From: Ruegeria arenilitoris
GTDB lineage: Bacteria; Pseudomonadota; Alphaproteobacteria; Rhodobacterales; Rhodobacteraceae
NCBI RefSeq assembly: GCF_013035425.1
Contig: NZ_WQHX01000001.1
Location: 1,079,443-1,143,442 of the forward strand
DNA length: 64,000 nucleotides
Reading direction: 5' to 3'
This document shows positions 1-7,940 of this stretch, piece after piece. Position numbers and translations under genes: made by a program. The notes beneath the pieces were generated by a model. The model saw only the letters and a program-made list of their open reading frames with translations, was not told the origin of the DNA and made no database searches. Within the stretch, counting starts at the first letter, position 1. The number at the start of each line of letters is the position of its first letter.

Positions 1-816
1 GATCCGGTGCTGATCCGCGGTGACGGACAGGTTCTCTATACTATCGCGTCTGTCGTGGATGATACTGAGATGGGGGTGACTGATGTTGTGCGTGGTTCGG
101 ACCACGTGACTAACACGGCAACTCAGATTCAAATTATCGATGCGCTGGGCGGTCAGTGTCCAAATTTTGCGCACCATTCGCTGCTGACTGGTCCTCAAGG
201 TGAAGCACTGTCCAAGCGTTTGGGCACACTGGCCCTTCGCGATTTACGCGAACAAGGTGTCCAGCCAATGGCGTTACTAAGCTTGATGGCGCGTTTAGGG
301 TCTTCTGATCCGGTCGAGCTGCGGGCGGATATGGCTGAGTTGGTAGATGGGTTTGATCTCAGCCGTTTTGGTGCGGCACCAACTAAGTTTGATGTACAGG
401 ACCTATTCCCGTTAACTGCAAAACACTTGCAATCTCTGACTTTGTCCGAAGTCTCTGATGCTGTCGCAGATGCAGGTGTTCCCCCAGAACTGGCCGAGCC
501 ATTCTGGGCCATGGCGCGCGAGAACATCACAACACTGGCTGATCTAAAAGGCTGGTGGGAGCTGTGCCGGGACGGGGCAGAGCCATTGATCGATGATGAA
601 GATCGCGATTTCGTTTCAGAGGCGATGGCCCTATTACCCGAGGGCCCTTTTGACGGCGAAACTTGGGGGGATTGGACCAAAGCTGTCAAAGAGGTAACGG
701 GCCGAAAGGGCAAAGGGCTTTTCATGCCGTTACGAAAGGCATTGACCGGCATGGAACGAGGGCCGGAAATGGCAACCTTGCTGCCATTGCTGCAAGTTAT
801 CCGCGCGCGCAACTGA
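1..816 (+). CDS. gltX: Glutamyl-tRNA synthetase, C-terminal part (5' truncated by window edge)
   Basis: Charges tRNA with glutamate in the cytoplasm. The frame is open from base 1, so the Rossmann-fold N-terminus with the HIGH motif lies outside the window. Visible are the block YTIASVVDD...VRGSDH typical of the class Ib catalytic core, the KMSKS-equivalent ALSKRLG near codon 72, and an all-alpha anticodon-binding C-terminal domain up to the stop at 814-816. Many alphaproteobacteria carry two gltX copies, so this may be either paralogue. The family call is secure; which tRNA it charges (Glu, Gln or both) cannot be read here. Confidence 0.93.
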   Translation, partial: DPVLIRGDGQVLYTIASVVDDTEMGVTDVVRGSDHVTNTATQIQIIDALGGQCPNFAHHSLLTGPQGEALSKRLGTLALRDLREQGVQPMALLSLMARLGSSDPVELRADMAELVDGFDLSRFGAAPTKFDVQDLFPLTAKHLQSLTLSEVSDAVADAGVPPELAEPFWAMARENITTLADLKGWWELCRDGAEPLIDDEDRDFVSEAMALLPEGPFDGETWGDWTKAVKEVTGRKGKGLFMPLRKALTGMERGPEMATLLPLLQVIRARN

Positions 817-870
817 ACCTACAAAACTAGATCATTGCTGATGTGTAGAACGGAGAGCCCGCGTCTGTTT

Positions 871-1440
871 TCAAGTTGCCTGTATCAACTTTGCGGAAAC
901 GCTTTGTAAACGTGTATCGACAAAGTTTGACTCCAAATCAGTCAACTTTTGATGACGCTGGTAACGGGGTTCGTGCCGATCATTTAGAATGGGTGCATCC
1001 CAACCATCGGTTGTGGCAAAGAACCGGTCGGCCCCCTCTGGGCCAAATGCACGCAAGTAACCCTGAATGACCACATCAATGTAGCTGAGCAACAAAGGGT
1101 GCATTTCTGACGGCTCGCTATGTTTGTGATTTGGCACCGCGTAGACTGCGATTTCGACTTCATGTGTTAAGGGATGGGTTATTGATTGCGTCGCAGAAAC
1201 GCGGTCATACGCCCATTCGCGTTCATCCAAAGCGTTCCAGTCATTCCGTGGGACATGCGCGATCATACCTTCGATCTCGGATTCGGCATCTGGAATCGCC
1301 GTCAAGAAGGCAACCGGACGCAAATCTGTGTGCCGCCATGCCCTTCGCCAACCCTTCAATCGCGCCGGACGGGGGTTGGGAAAGTCGTGCGTGGCAAGGT
1401 TCACAAGGCTGCCGTAACCAAAGAAATAAGGGTCTGCCAT
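871..1440 (-). CDS. Gamma-glutamylcyclotransferase-like (GGCT fold) protein
   Basis: 189 residues. The N-terminus PYFFGYGSLVN carries the substrate-loop signature (YGSLxN) of the gamma-glutamylcyclotransferase/AIG2 fold, followed by a PARLKGWRRAWRH segment common in bacterial members. The family cleaves gamma-glutamyl amines or peptides with release of 5-oxoproline, but bacterial members of this length are mostly uncharacterised and the substrate is not readable. It is convergent with gltX and divergent from the Rrf2 regulator at 1533. The pxp 5-oxoprolinase genes lie far away in this window (61-63.6 kb), so a pathway link is only speculation. Confidence 0.75.
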   Translation of the reverse strand: MADPYFFGYGSLVNLATHDFPNPRPARLKGWRRAWRHTDLRPVAFLTAIPDAESEIEGMIAHVPRNDWNALDEREWAYDRVSATQSITHPLTHEVEIAVYAVPNHKHSEPSEMHPLLLSYIDVVIQGYLRAFGPEGADRFFATTDGWDAPILNDRHEPRYQRHQKLTDLESNFVDTRLQSVSAKLIQAT

Positions 1441-1532
1441 TTGCCGGATAGTCCTCAGAGCGATTGATGCATGTCAAACCGCTTTTTCCATAGACATGCA
1501 ATAAGGCGTTATCAACTTTCTGGGAGGAAGCC

Positions 1533-1979
1533 ATGCGAATTACCAAACGTACCAATATCGCAGTGCGCTTGCTGATGTATTGCGCAGCCCATCAAGACAG
1601 GCTGGTCACGAAATCCGAGATTGCCGAAGTTTGCAACATCTCAGAAAACCATCTGGCGCAAGTCATCAATCAACTTAGCCAGTTAAAATACCTCAGCACG
1701 CAGCGAGGCCGAAATGGCGGAATGATGCTCGCGGTACCTGCTGATCAGATCCGCATAGGTTCGGTGTTTCGCGATGTCGAGGGCGCGTTGCCGATTGCAG
1801 AGTGCTTCGCCGATGCCGACAATACTTGTCCGCTGACAAAAGCCTGTAGATTGCGTGTGGCGCTGCAAGATGCGGCAGAGGTGTTTTATGCGTCGTTGGA
1901 CGCGATCACACTGGACGCGTTGGTTTGTGACAATGATCCACTGCTAAAAATACTCCGGCCTGTCGCCTGCGCGCGCTGA
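1533..1979 (+). CDS. Rrf2-family transcriptional regulator (NsrR/RirA-like)
   Basis: 148 residues. The N-terminal winged helix (MRITKRTNIAVRLLMYCA, recognition helix ISENHLAQVINQL, wing RGRNGGMML) is typical of Rrf2 proteins. Three cysteines at positions 91, 99 and 105 sit where NsrR and RirA bind an Fe-S cluster. The 91/99/105 spacing resembles rhizobial RirA, while the C-terminus (TLDALVCDNDPLLKIL) resembles NsrR. It is therefore an Fe-S sensor of either nitric oxide or iron; which one is not decided. GGGAGG (about 1522-1527) lies just upstream of the ATG. The downstream neighbour is convergent, so no target operon is evident. Confidence 0.85.
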   Translation: MRITKRTNIAVRLLMYCAAHQDRLVTKSEIAEVCNISENHLAQVINQLSQLKYLSTQRGRNGGMMLAVPADQIRIGSVFRDVEGALPIAECFADADNTCPLTKACRLRVALQDAAEVFYASLDAITLDALVCDNDPLLKILRPVACAR

Positions 1980-1981
1980 GT

Positions 1982-4507
1982 TCAGTCGCTCGCCCGCAGC
2001 ACGCGTGCCGGGCGTACGGAAAGAGGCTGCAATGCAAAGGCCAATCCCGCACCAAGCGTTACAAATATACCGGTGAAAATGATGGCAAGCGCTGATGGCC
2101 AGATGACCGCGAATTCGGTGTCAAAAATATACTTGGCTACTGCCCACCCACCTAATATGCCCGTGAATAGAGCAACCAACCCAGCTGCGGCACCCAGCAA
2201 GATCGACCGCAAAGCAAAGCTGGTAAGGATGCTTCTTCGGTCGGCACCCAGTGTCTTTAAAACTGCTGCCTCGTAACGACGAGCTGGTTCACCTGCGGCT
2301 GCGGCGCCTATCAAAACCAGAAAACCGGTCAACAAAGAGATACCTGCACCGTATGAAGTAGCGGCTGCAAGACCGGCCAAAAGGCCGGATACCTGATCGA
2401 TCGCATCCCGCACTCTAATCGCGGTGATGTTAGGATACTTGCCTGCCAAATCACGTAGAATTGCGGTCTCGGCCTGTTCTTCAGCATAGACTGTCGCGAT
2501 GAAACTGTGCGGCGCACCTGCAAGTGCAGAAGGGTTCATCGACATAATGAAACCTATCCCGGCGTTCGAGAAGTCGACCTCACGAAACGATGTAAGTTCA
2601 GCGGTAATATCGCGGCCAAGGATGTTCACAGTCAATTCGTCGCCAAGGCGCAATCCCATCTCAAGCGCTTCTTCTGCGGCAAAGCTGACCTGCGGTGGCC
2701 CATTGTACCCATTAGGCCACCAAGTGCCCGACGTGATACGCGTGTTATCGGGCAAATCTTCGGAATAGGTTATTCCCCGGTCTCCCTCTAGAACCCAGTG
2801 ACCTCCTGCGACCTCTTGCGCTGGCTTACCGTTGATTTGGGTTATGATACCGCGAAGCATGGGTGCGCTATCGATGCGGTTTACAGCAGGGTCTGATTCC
2901 AGACGTTCTGAAAAACCCGGCATCTGATCTTTTTGGATGTCGACAAAAAAGTAAGAAGGCGCCACGTCCGGCAAATTGCCAGAAATGGCATTACGTAATG
3001 TGCCGTCAATCTGTCCGACCGCGGCCAAAACAGACAGGCCCAACCCGAGTGATAAAACGACTGATCCAGCCCCCTCTTTCTGCCCCGAGATCGCGGAAAG
3101 AGCCCATCGTAACGGAGCGTGACCGCGTGATCGACGGCCACCGACGCGTGCTAACCACCGAATTGCAAATGCTGCTATAGACAACAACAGCAAAGCTCCG
3201 GCAATTCCTCCTGCTGTCCAAAGTGTCAGTCTGACAGAGGCAGTAAACCAAACTGCCGCGCCAACCAAAATTGCCAACGCAACGCCATTGGCCGCTAGAT
3301 AAACAGGTCTTGGTATAGCTCGGGCTGTGCTTAGCGCATCTCGAAAAAGAGTCGCTGCGCGGACTTCTTCGGTTCGCGCCAATGGCCAGAGAGTGAACAG
3401 AAACGCGGTCATTGCTCCATAAATCGCAGCCTCTAACAATGGGCCGGGATAGAGCGTGAAAACTGCTGGAACCGGTAAGCGACTTTCGATCAACGGTGCT
3501 AAAACCAAAGGTAGCATACTGCCCAAAACCAGACCCAATAGAATGCCGATTCCGGATAAAACCCCGATCTGGATCAGGTATGTTTGGAATATTGTTGCAC
3601 GGTCAGCGCCAAGGGTGCGCAACGTCGCGATAGTTGCCGTTTTCCCCGCTAGATAGGCGCGTACCGCTGCCGAAACTCCGATACCCCCGACGGCCAATCC
3701 TGCCAGCCCAACTAACACCAAAAATGCGCTGAGTCGGGCAACGAAGTCGGCAATACCAGGTGCACCATTGCGGGCGTCGGTCCAGCGCATTCCGGTTCCC
3801 TCAAACGCGTCGCCAGCTTTAACAGACAAAGCCGCAAGATCGCTGTCTTGCGGCAGATCCAATCGGTACTTAGTGGAAAACAGCGTTCCCGGTTCCAATA
3901 ATCCCGAAGCCTGCAAGTCAGTCGTCCGCACCAACGTTCGAGGCCCCAAGGCAAATCCGTCGGCGGCTGCGTCGGGTTCATCGACAATGGCCGCCATCAA
4001 GATAAATTCCTGTGTTCCCAGAGCAAATAAATCCCCTTTGGACATGCCCAACCGATCGATAAGCGCCGGTGCCATTACTGCGCCTGGTAGGCCGTTATCA
4101 CCCTCCAATGCCTCAAATAAAGGCATTGGAGGGTCTAACTGGACGGTGCCTAGTAGCGGATAGGCGGAATCTATGGCTTTAACTTGGGTCAGCCCCCGTT
4201 CCGTTTGGGGCTTGCGCGTAACAGCCATAGATCGGAAATCAACAACTTCGGAAACTGCCTGCGCCGTTTGATCCATCCACGCCCGTTCGTCTTTGGTCGC
4301 AAATCGATAAGTGAATTCCAATTGCGCCTCACCGCCTAGAAGCGTAGCGCCTTCCTGCGTTAGCCCTGATTGTATCGCCTGACGTACCGATCCGACTGCG
4401 GTAATTGCAGCGACCCCTAACGCCAAACACGCGAGGAATATCCGAAATCCTTGAAAACCTCCGCGCAGTTCGCGCCGGGCCAGGCGCGCTGCCAAGGGCA
4501 AGCTCAT
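1982..4507 (-). CDS. FtsX-like ABC transporter permease (YbbP type)
   Basis: 841 residues counted from the ATG at 4507, which overlaps the stop of the ATPase gene by four bases (ATGA). An upstream in-frame extension exists but lies inside the ATPase gene, so the shorter start is preferred. There is one N-terminal membrane helix (FRIFLACLALGVAAITAVGSV), a large periplasmic part, and two FtsX-type blocks of three helices (about 270-400 and 720-840), the usual YbbP/MacB-superfamily layout. The pair with the ATPase, and the divergent arylesterase next to it, match the E. coli tesA-ybbA-ybbP arrangement. The exported substrate is unknown; a role in moving lipophilic molecules is inferred from the family. 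Confidence 0.88.
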   Translation of the reverse strand: MSLPLAARLARRELRGGFQGFRIFLACLALGVAAITAVGSVRQAIQSGLTQEGATLLGGEAQLEFTYRFATKDERAWMDQTAQAVSEVVDFRSMAVTRKPQTERGLTQVKAIDSAYPLLGTVQLDPPMPLFEALEGDNGLPGAVMAPALIDRLGMSKGDLFALGTQEFILMAAIVDEPDAAADGFALGPRTLVRTTDLQASGLLEPGTLFSTKYRLDLPQDSDLAALSVKAGDAFEGTGMRWTDARNGAPGIADFVARLSAFLVLVGLAGLAVGGIGVSAAVRAYLAGKTATIATLRTLGADRATIFQTYLIQIGVLSGIGILLGLVLGSMLPLVLAPLIESRLPVPAVFTLYPGPLLEAAIYGAMTAFLFTLWPLARTEEVRAATLFRDALSTARAIPRPVYLAANGVALAILVGAAVWFTASVRLTLWTAGGIAGALLLLSIAAFAIRWLARVGGRRSRGHAPLRWALSAISGQKEGAGSVVLSLGLGLSVLAAVGQIDGTLRNAISGNLPDVAPSYFFVDIQKDQMPGFSERLESDPAVNRIDSAPMLRGIITQINGKPAQEVAGGHWVLEGDRGITYSEDLPDNTRITSGTWWPNGYNGPPQVSFAAEEALEMGLRLGDELTVNILGRDITAELTSFREVDFSNAGIGFIMSMNPSALAGAPHSFIATVYAEEQAETAILRDLAGKYPNITAIRVRDAIDQVSGLLAGLAAATSYGAGISLLTGFLVLIGAAAAGEPARRYEAAVLKTLGADRRSILTSFALRSILLGAAAGLVALFTGILGGWAVAKYIFDTEFAVIWPSALAIIFTGIFVTLGAGLAFALQPLSVRPARVLRASD

Positions 4508-5199
4508 TCCGCAGCCTCGCGTTTCATTTCCTCGGCAATTCGTCCATCGCGTAAGCGAACAACCCTGTCGCATTTCTGGGCGAGCGAATGGCTGTGTGTA
4601 ACGAGAACCAAGGTCGCTCCGTGCCGATCGCGTAATCCGAACAACAGTTCAATTATTGCAGATCCATTCCTTTCGTCCAAGTTCCCGGTCGGCTCATCGG
4701 CCAACAATATCCGGGGCCGAGGAGCCGCAGCACGGGCCAGCGCAACACGTTGTTGCTCTCCGCCTGACATTTGCGCGGGATAGTGATCTCTCCGATGTGA
4801 CAAGCCAACTGCTTGCAGTTCGGATTCAGCACGTGCGAAAGCGTCTTTGTGTCCGGCCAATTCCAGCGGTGTGGCAACATTTTCCAGTGCTGTCATCGTT
4901 GGCATCAAGTGAAAGTTTTGAAAGACCACGCCCATCGTGTCGCGGCGAAACCGCGCCAGAGCGTTTTCGTCCATGTTGGTCAGATCATTGTCCAGAGCCA
5001 GTATTGAACCACCCGTTGCTTGTTCCAGCCCGCCCATAAGCATCAAAAGGGACGATTTTCCCGAACCGGAAGGCCCAACCAAACCCAGAGTTTCCCCTTC
5101 GGTAACGATCAGGTTTATTTCATGCAGTATATCCACTCTGCCGGCATTGCCATCCAATGATAATGAGGCATTTTGGAGCTCAAGAATTGGTTTTGTCAT
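4504..5199 (-). CDS. ABC transporter ATP-binding protein (YbbA/LolD type)
   Basis: 231 residues. Walker A GPSGSGKSS, Q-loop in VFQNFHLMP, signature MSGGEQQRVALARA, Walker B ILLADEPTGNLDE and the H-loop in LVTHSH are all intact. This is the LolD/MacB/YbbA subclass that powers FtsX-type permeases without transmembrane transport in the usual sense. It is cotranscribed and translationally coupled to the permease gene (ATGA overlap at 4504-4507). The start lies close to, and divergent from, the arylesterase gene, so the two probably share a promoter region. Confidence 0.92.
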   Translation of the reverse strand: MTKPILELQNASLSLDGNAGRVDILHEINLIVTEGETLGLVGPSGSGKSSLLMLMGGLEQATGGSILALDNDLTNMDENALARFRRDTMGVVFQNFHLMPTMTALENVATPLELAGHKDAFARAESELQAVGLSHRRDHYPAQMSGGEQQRVALARAAAPRPRILLADEPTGNLDERNGSAIIELLFGLRDRHGATLVLVTHSHSLAQKCDRVVRLRDGRIAEEMKREAAE

Positions 5200-5225
5200 C
5201 GGTTGTTCCGAACAAAGGCGATAGG

Positions 5226-5888
5226 ATGGGATATGGAGCGGTAGAAGTGATACGCAAGGCTTTGATGTCGGGACTTTTTGTCTGTTGCGGTTTTGCAGCC
5301 ACAGCCGAACAGGTTGTTATTGCTGCGCTAGGAGATTCTTTAACACAAGGTTTTGGATTGCTCGAGCAGGATGGTTTTGTTCCTCAGTTACAGAGATGGT
5401 TGGTCGATCAAGGCGCAAATGTCCGGCTTATCAACGCAGGCGTTTCTGGTGACACGACGGCAGGCGGTGCGGCACGGGTTGGATGGACTTTGACGCCCGA
5501 GGTAGACGGCATGATCGTGGCGCTAGGAGGCAACGATCTGCTGCGGGGTATCGACCCCTCTGTCTCACGCGCAAATGTCGAGTCAATTTTGTCATCCGCT
5601 CAGGAAGCAGACGTCGAGGTTTTATTGATTGGCATGCAGGCACCCGGAAATTATGGCCCTGATTATAAACAGACTTTTGATGCTATTTTCCCGGATTTGG
5701 CGCAACAATATCAGGTGTTGTATGCAGACAGCTTTTTCGAAGGGTTACAGGCGGGCGGTGACTTACGCGCTGCAAACCAGTTCATGCAATCCGATGGCAT
5801 TCACCCGAACTCAGAGGGCGTGGCTCGGATAGTTGAAGCTCTAGGCCCGATCGTTTTGGAACTCGTAGATGCAACAAAGCAGGATTGA
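5226..5888 (+). CDS. tesA: SGNH-hydrolase arylesterase / acyl-CoA thioesterase I (TesA-like)
   Basis: About 220 residues. All SGNH blocks are present: ALGDSLTQGFG (nucleophile Ser), VSGDTTAGG (Gly), LGGNDLL (Asn) and SDGIHPNSEG (Asp and His). The N-terminus holds a signal peptide (KALMSGLFVCCGFAATA), so it acts in the periplasm as a lipolytic esterase or thioesterase. The start is uncertain: ATG 5226 and GTG 5247 both have a purine-rich box upstream, and an ATG at 5157 would run into the divergent ABC gene. It is followed after three bases by the SRAP-like gene, suggesting one transcript. Confidence 0.87.
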   Translation: MGYGAVEVIRKALMSGLFVCCGFAATAEQVVIAALGDSLTQGFGLLEQDGFVPQLQRWLVDQGANVRLINAGVSGDTTAGGAARVGWTLTPEVDGMIVALGGNDLLRGIDPSVSRANVESILSSAQEADVEVLLIGMQAPGNYGPDYKQTFDAIFPDLAQQYQVLYADSFFEGLQAGGDLRAANQFMQSDGIHPNSEGVARIVEALGPIVLELVDATKQD

Positions 5889-5891
5889 GTA

Positions 5892-6506
5892 ATGCCGGGG
5901 CGCCTTTTTCTGACAAGACCTGTTTCCGAGATCGCAGACGCATTGAGCACGCAGAATACGATGCCAACGCAACCGCCACGCCGGAATATACAGCCCGGTC
6001 AGGAAGTGATCGTCTTCAACGGGGACAACCTTGTTTTGATGCGATGGGGAATGATCCCGGTAGGTCGTGTAAACGCGCGTGGCCGCCCCGTAATGGAAAC
6101 CATTATCAATGCTCGATCCGAAACAGTGTTTGATAAGTCGGCATTTTCTGATGTCGGCCGCGCGGTTATACCGGTGGACGGCTGGTACGAATGGACAGGA
6201 GAAAAGCGTCGCAAGACCGCTTGGCGTATTAGTTCAGCCGATGGCGCCCTACTTTTCTTTGCGGCAATTACAGACAGCTGGCAGGCTCCGGGTGGGCTTC
6301 GAGTGGATCAATGCGCTGCTGTGACTTGCGAACCCAATGAAGATCTGAAGCCGATCCACCATCGAATGGGCGTACTGCTGAAAACTGAAGAGGTGCAAGC
6401 TTGGCTGACAGGCACTGAAGATCAGGCAAAGTCATTGGCGCGCCCGTGGCCAAACGGGCTGCTGCGTATTGAGCAGGCTAAAGATGTGGACTGGTCTGCT
6501 TCGTAA
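5892..6506 (+). CDS. SRAP/YedK-family protein lacking the catalytic Cys2
   Basis: 204 residues. It contains the SRAP (HMCES/YedK) landmarks: NARSET at 73-78, GWYEW with Glu100, and HHRMG with His156/157, which in YedK surround the abasic-site crosslink. The canonical protein begins Met-Cys-Gly-Arg, and the Cys2 thiol (after Met removal) forms the DNA crosslink. Here the start reads Met-Pro-Gly-Arg, so residue 2 is Pro while the rest of the pocket is kept. It may be an abasic-site binder without crosslinking, or may use a different chemistry. Three bases separate it from tesA; no LexA-type operator was noticed. Confidence 0.85.
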   Translation: MPGRLFLTRPVSEIADALSTQNTMPTQPPRRNIQPGQEVIVFNGDNLVLMRWGMIPVGRVNARGRPVMETIINARSETVFDKSAFSDVGRAVIPVDGWYEWTGEKRRKTAWRISSADGALLFFAAITDSWQAPGGLRVDQCAAVTCEPNEDLKPIHHRMGVLLKTEEVQAWLTGTEDQAKSLARPWPNGLLRIEQAKDVDWSAS

Positions 6507-6511
6507 CTGCG

Positions 6512-7069
6512 TCAGACCACAGTTACAACAGTTCCAATCGGTACGCGCGCATATAGGTCGATCACATGCTCATTGAGCATACGGATACACCCATTTGATG
6601 CCGCCCGCCCAATGGTTTGGGGTTGTGTCGTTCCGTGAATGCGGAAGTACGTATCGACCCCGTTCTGGAACAAGTACAAGGCGCGTGCGCCAAGCGGATT
6701 GTCGTTTCCGCCGGGTTGGACATAGTCGTTATCCTTGAACTTGGCATAAGTCACCGGTTCACGCTCGATCATCTCTTCAGTCGGACGCCAGGTTGGCCAT
6801 TCTTTTTTGACATCGATCGTTGCTGTTCCGGTGAATTCCAAACCAGCCCTACCTACACCACAGCCATAACGGATTGCTTTGCGGGGTTCGGTGACGAAAT
6901 ACAAATAGAATGAGCGTGGCACGACCAGCAACTGACCGGGCTGAAACTCTTTCTTGATCCGAACGAATTGCGGGGTCGGATCATATTCAGTGGCTTTCTT
7001 GGCGTTGACCAGACTTGGCAACAAGCTGGCCGTAGCCGATGTGGCCAGAAAAGTACGACGGGTAAACAT
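6512..7069 (-). CDS. L,D-transpeptidase (YkuD family), exported
   Basis: About 185 residues from the ATG at 7069, which has GAGG about seven bases upstream; a start 12 bases earlier is possible. The N-terminus FTRRTFLATSATASLLPSL has a twin-arginine-like export signal. The catalytic signature is the HGT motif followed by SNGCIRM, with the active-site Cys near residue 165. Family members form 3-3 peptidoglycan crosslinks or attach lipoproteins to the cell wall in the periplasm. Convergent with the SRAP-like gene. Confidence 0.9.
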   Translation of the reverse strand: MFTRRTFLATSATASLLPSLVNAKKATEYDPTPQFVRIKKEFQPGQLLVVPRSFYLYFVTEPRKAIRYGCGVGRAGLEFTGTATIDVKKEWPTWRPTEEMIEREPVTYAKFKDNDYVQPGGNDNPLGARALYLFQNGVDTYFRIHGTTQPQTIGRAASNGCIRMLNEHVIDLYARVPIGTVVTVV

Positions 7070-7213
7070 GGTGGGCCTCATTAATCTACCAAGAAATCAT
7101 AACCGTAATTTCATCATGATAGACGATTTGGACAATCTTGAGGCAACGTCACCGAAATTTGATGTCACCCGAAGGTCACACAAAAAATGGACCTTCGTGC
7201 GAGTTTTGAAGAT

Positions 7214-7238
7214 CAGGGCAAAGTTTTTCTTTGCCCTG
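7214..7238 (-). terminator. Hairpin downstream of cspA
   Basis: Perfect 10-bp stem CAGGGCAAAG / CTTTGCCCTG with a five-base loop, beginning 8 bases after the cspA stop. A clear U-tract is missing on the minus strand, so it may terminate weakly or protect the 3' end of the message. Confidence 0.6.
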
Positions 7239-7246
7239 TCAGAAGC

Positions 7247-7453
7247 TTATGCCAGCTCGATATTGTCAGCGCTTTCGCGTCCGTCACGACCCGAACTCAG
7301 CTCGTAAGTGACTTTTTGGTTATCGGCCAGACCGGTCAGGCCCGAGCGTTCCACGGCCGAGATATGCACAAACACATCCTTGCCGCCCTCTTCAGGTGCG
7401 ATGAAACCATAGCCTTTGGTGGCGTTGAACCATTTAACGGTGCCTGCGGGCAT
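7247..7453 (-). CDS. cspA: Cold-shock protein (CspA family)
   Basis: 68 residues forming a single cold-shock domain. RNP1 is KGYGFIAPE and RNP2 is VFVHISAVE; the start MPAGTVKWFNATKGYGFI is typical of the alphaproteobacterial form. It binds single-stranded nucleic acid as an RNA chaperone. AGGAGA lies just upstream of the ATG. The gene has a hairpin immediately 3' and a long upstream region without genes, compatible with the long leader usual for csp messages, though induction by cold cannot be read from sequence. Confidence 0.95.
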   Translation of the reverse strand: MPAGTVKWFNATKGYGFIAPEEGGKDVFVHISAVERSGLTGLADNQKVTYELSSGRDGRESADNIELA

Positions 7454-7940
7454 ATCCGTTGTCTCCTGTTTTAATGCTGCCCACGGGTTGCGGCAGCCTG
7501 GCGTCGTCGGTCTGGATCGAATGACTGAACGCCGTAGAAGGAGACAGTGGGTCGAAATAGAAAAACGTTAGCCCTTTGGATATGGCATCAGGGTGGGGAT
7601 GTGGCAAGAGAGATTGTAGGGAATTCACTTTGCTTTCACGGCTCAACAAGTGTTTTGATCGGAAATCCGCCGAGTGAAAATTAACCGTCCGCTGGCGAGT
7701 ATTCGTCAATCCATCGCGATATACGCGCAGGCCGAGTTGATCCGGAGTGGAGTGGTGCGATCATCGAAGGCACGTTCGGAGAGCCGTAGGATGGGGTTTT
7801 GCCCCATTATTTGGGTGATCAAGGTTTGAATTTGTTTGGTACGCGGGAACAGATCGTGCGGGTGTTTGAGTAGGGTCGTTGAGTGAGTGATGGGGTGAAA
7901 CCCCATCCTATGCTTGCTCATTCCCGGCAAACAAATGTTG
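7454..7940 (-). other. Intergenic region upstream of cspA
   Basis: 487 bases without a credible gene. Open frames here contain no family motif and one is made largely by the palindromic pair at 7787-7910. The cspA-proximal part (7454-7550) can form several imperfect stems and is probably the cspA leader. The rest contains only the repeat pair described separately. Confidence 0.5.
7787..7910. repeat. Pair of inverted REP-like palindromes
   Basis: TAGGATGGGGTTTTGCCCCA at 7787-7806 and the inverted form ATGGGGTGAAACCCCATCCTA at 7890-7910 face each other about 85 bases apart. Each is itself a small hairpin (ATGGGG/CCCCAT). The arrangement resembles a REP doublet or BIME lying between the orphan gene and the cspA leader. 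Confidence 0.65.

Noticed and set aside
195..812. Long open frame on the minus strand opposite gltX
   Set aside because: It mirrors the conserved gltX coding frame, has no family motif and no ribosome-binding site.
7706..7930. Open frame over the REP-like doublet
   Set aside because: Its sequence is produced by the palindromes and AT-poor flanks; no start signal or domain.
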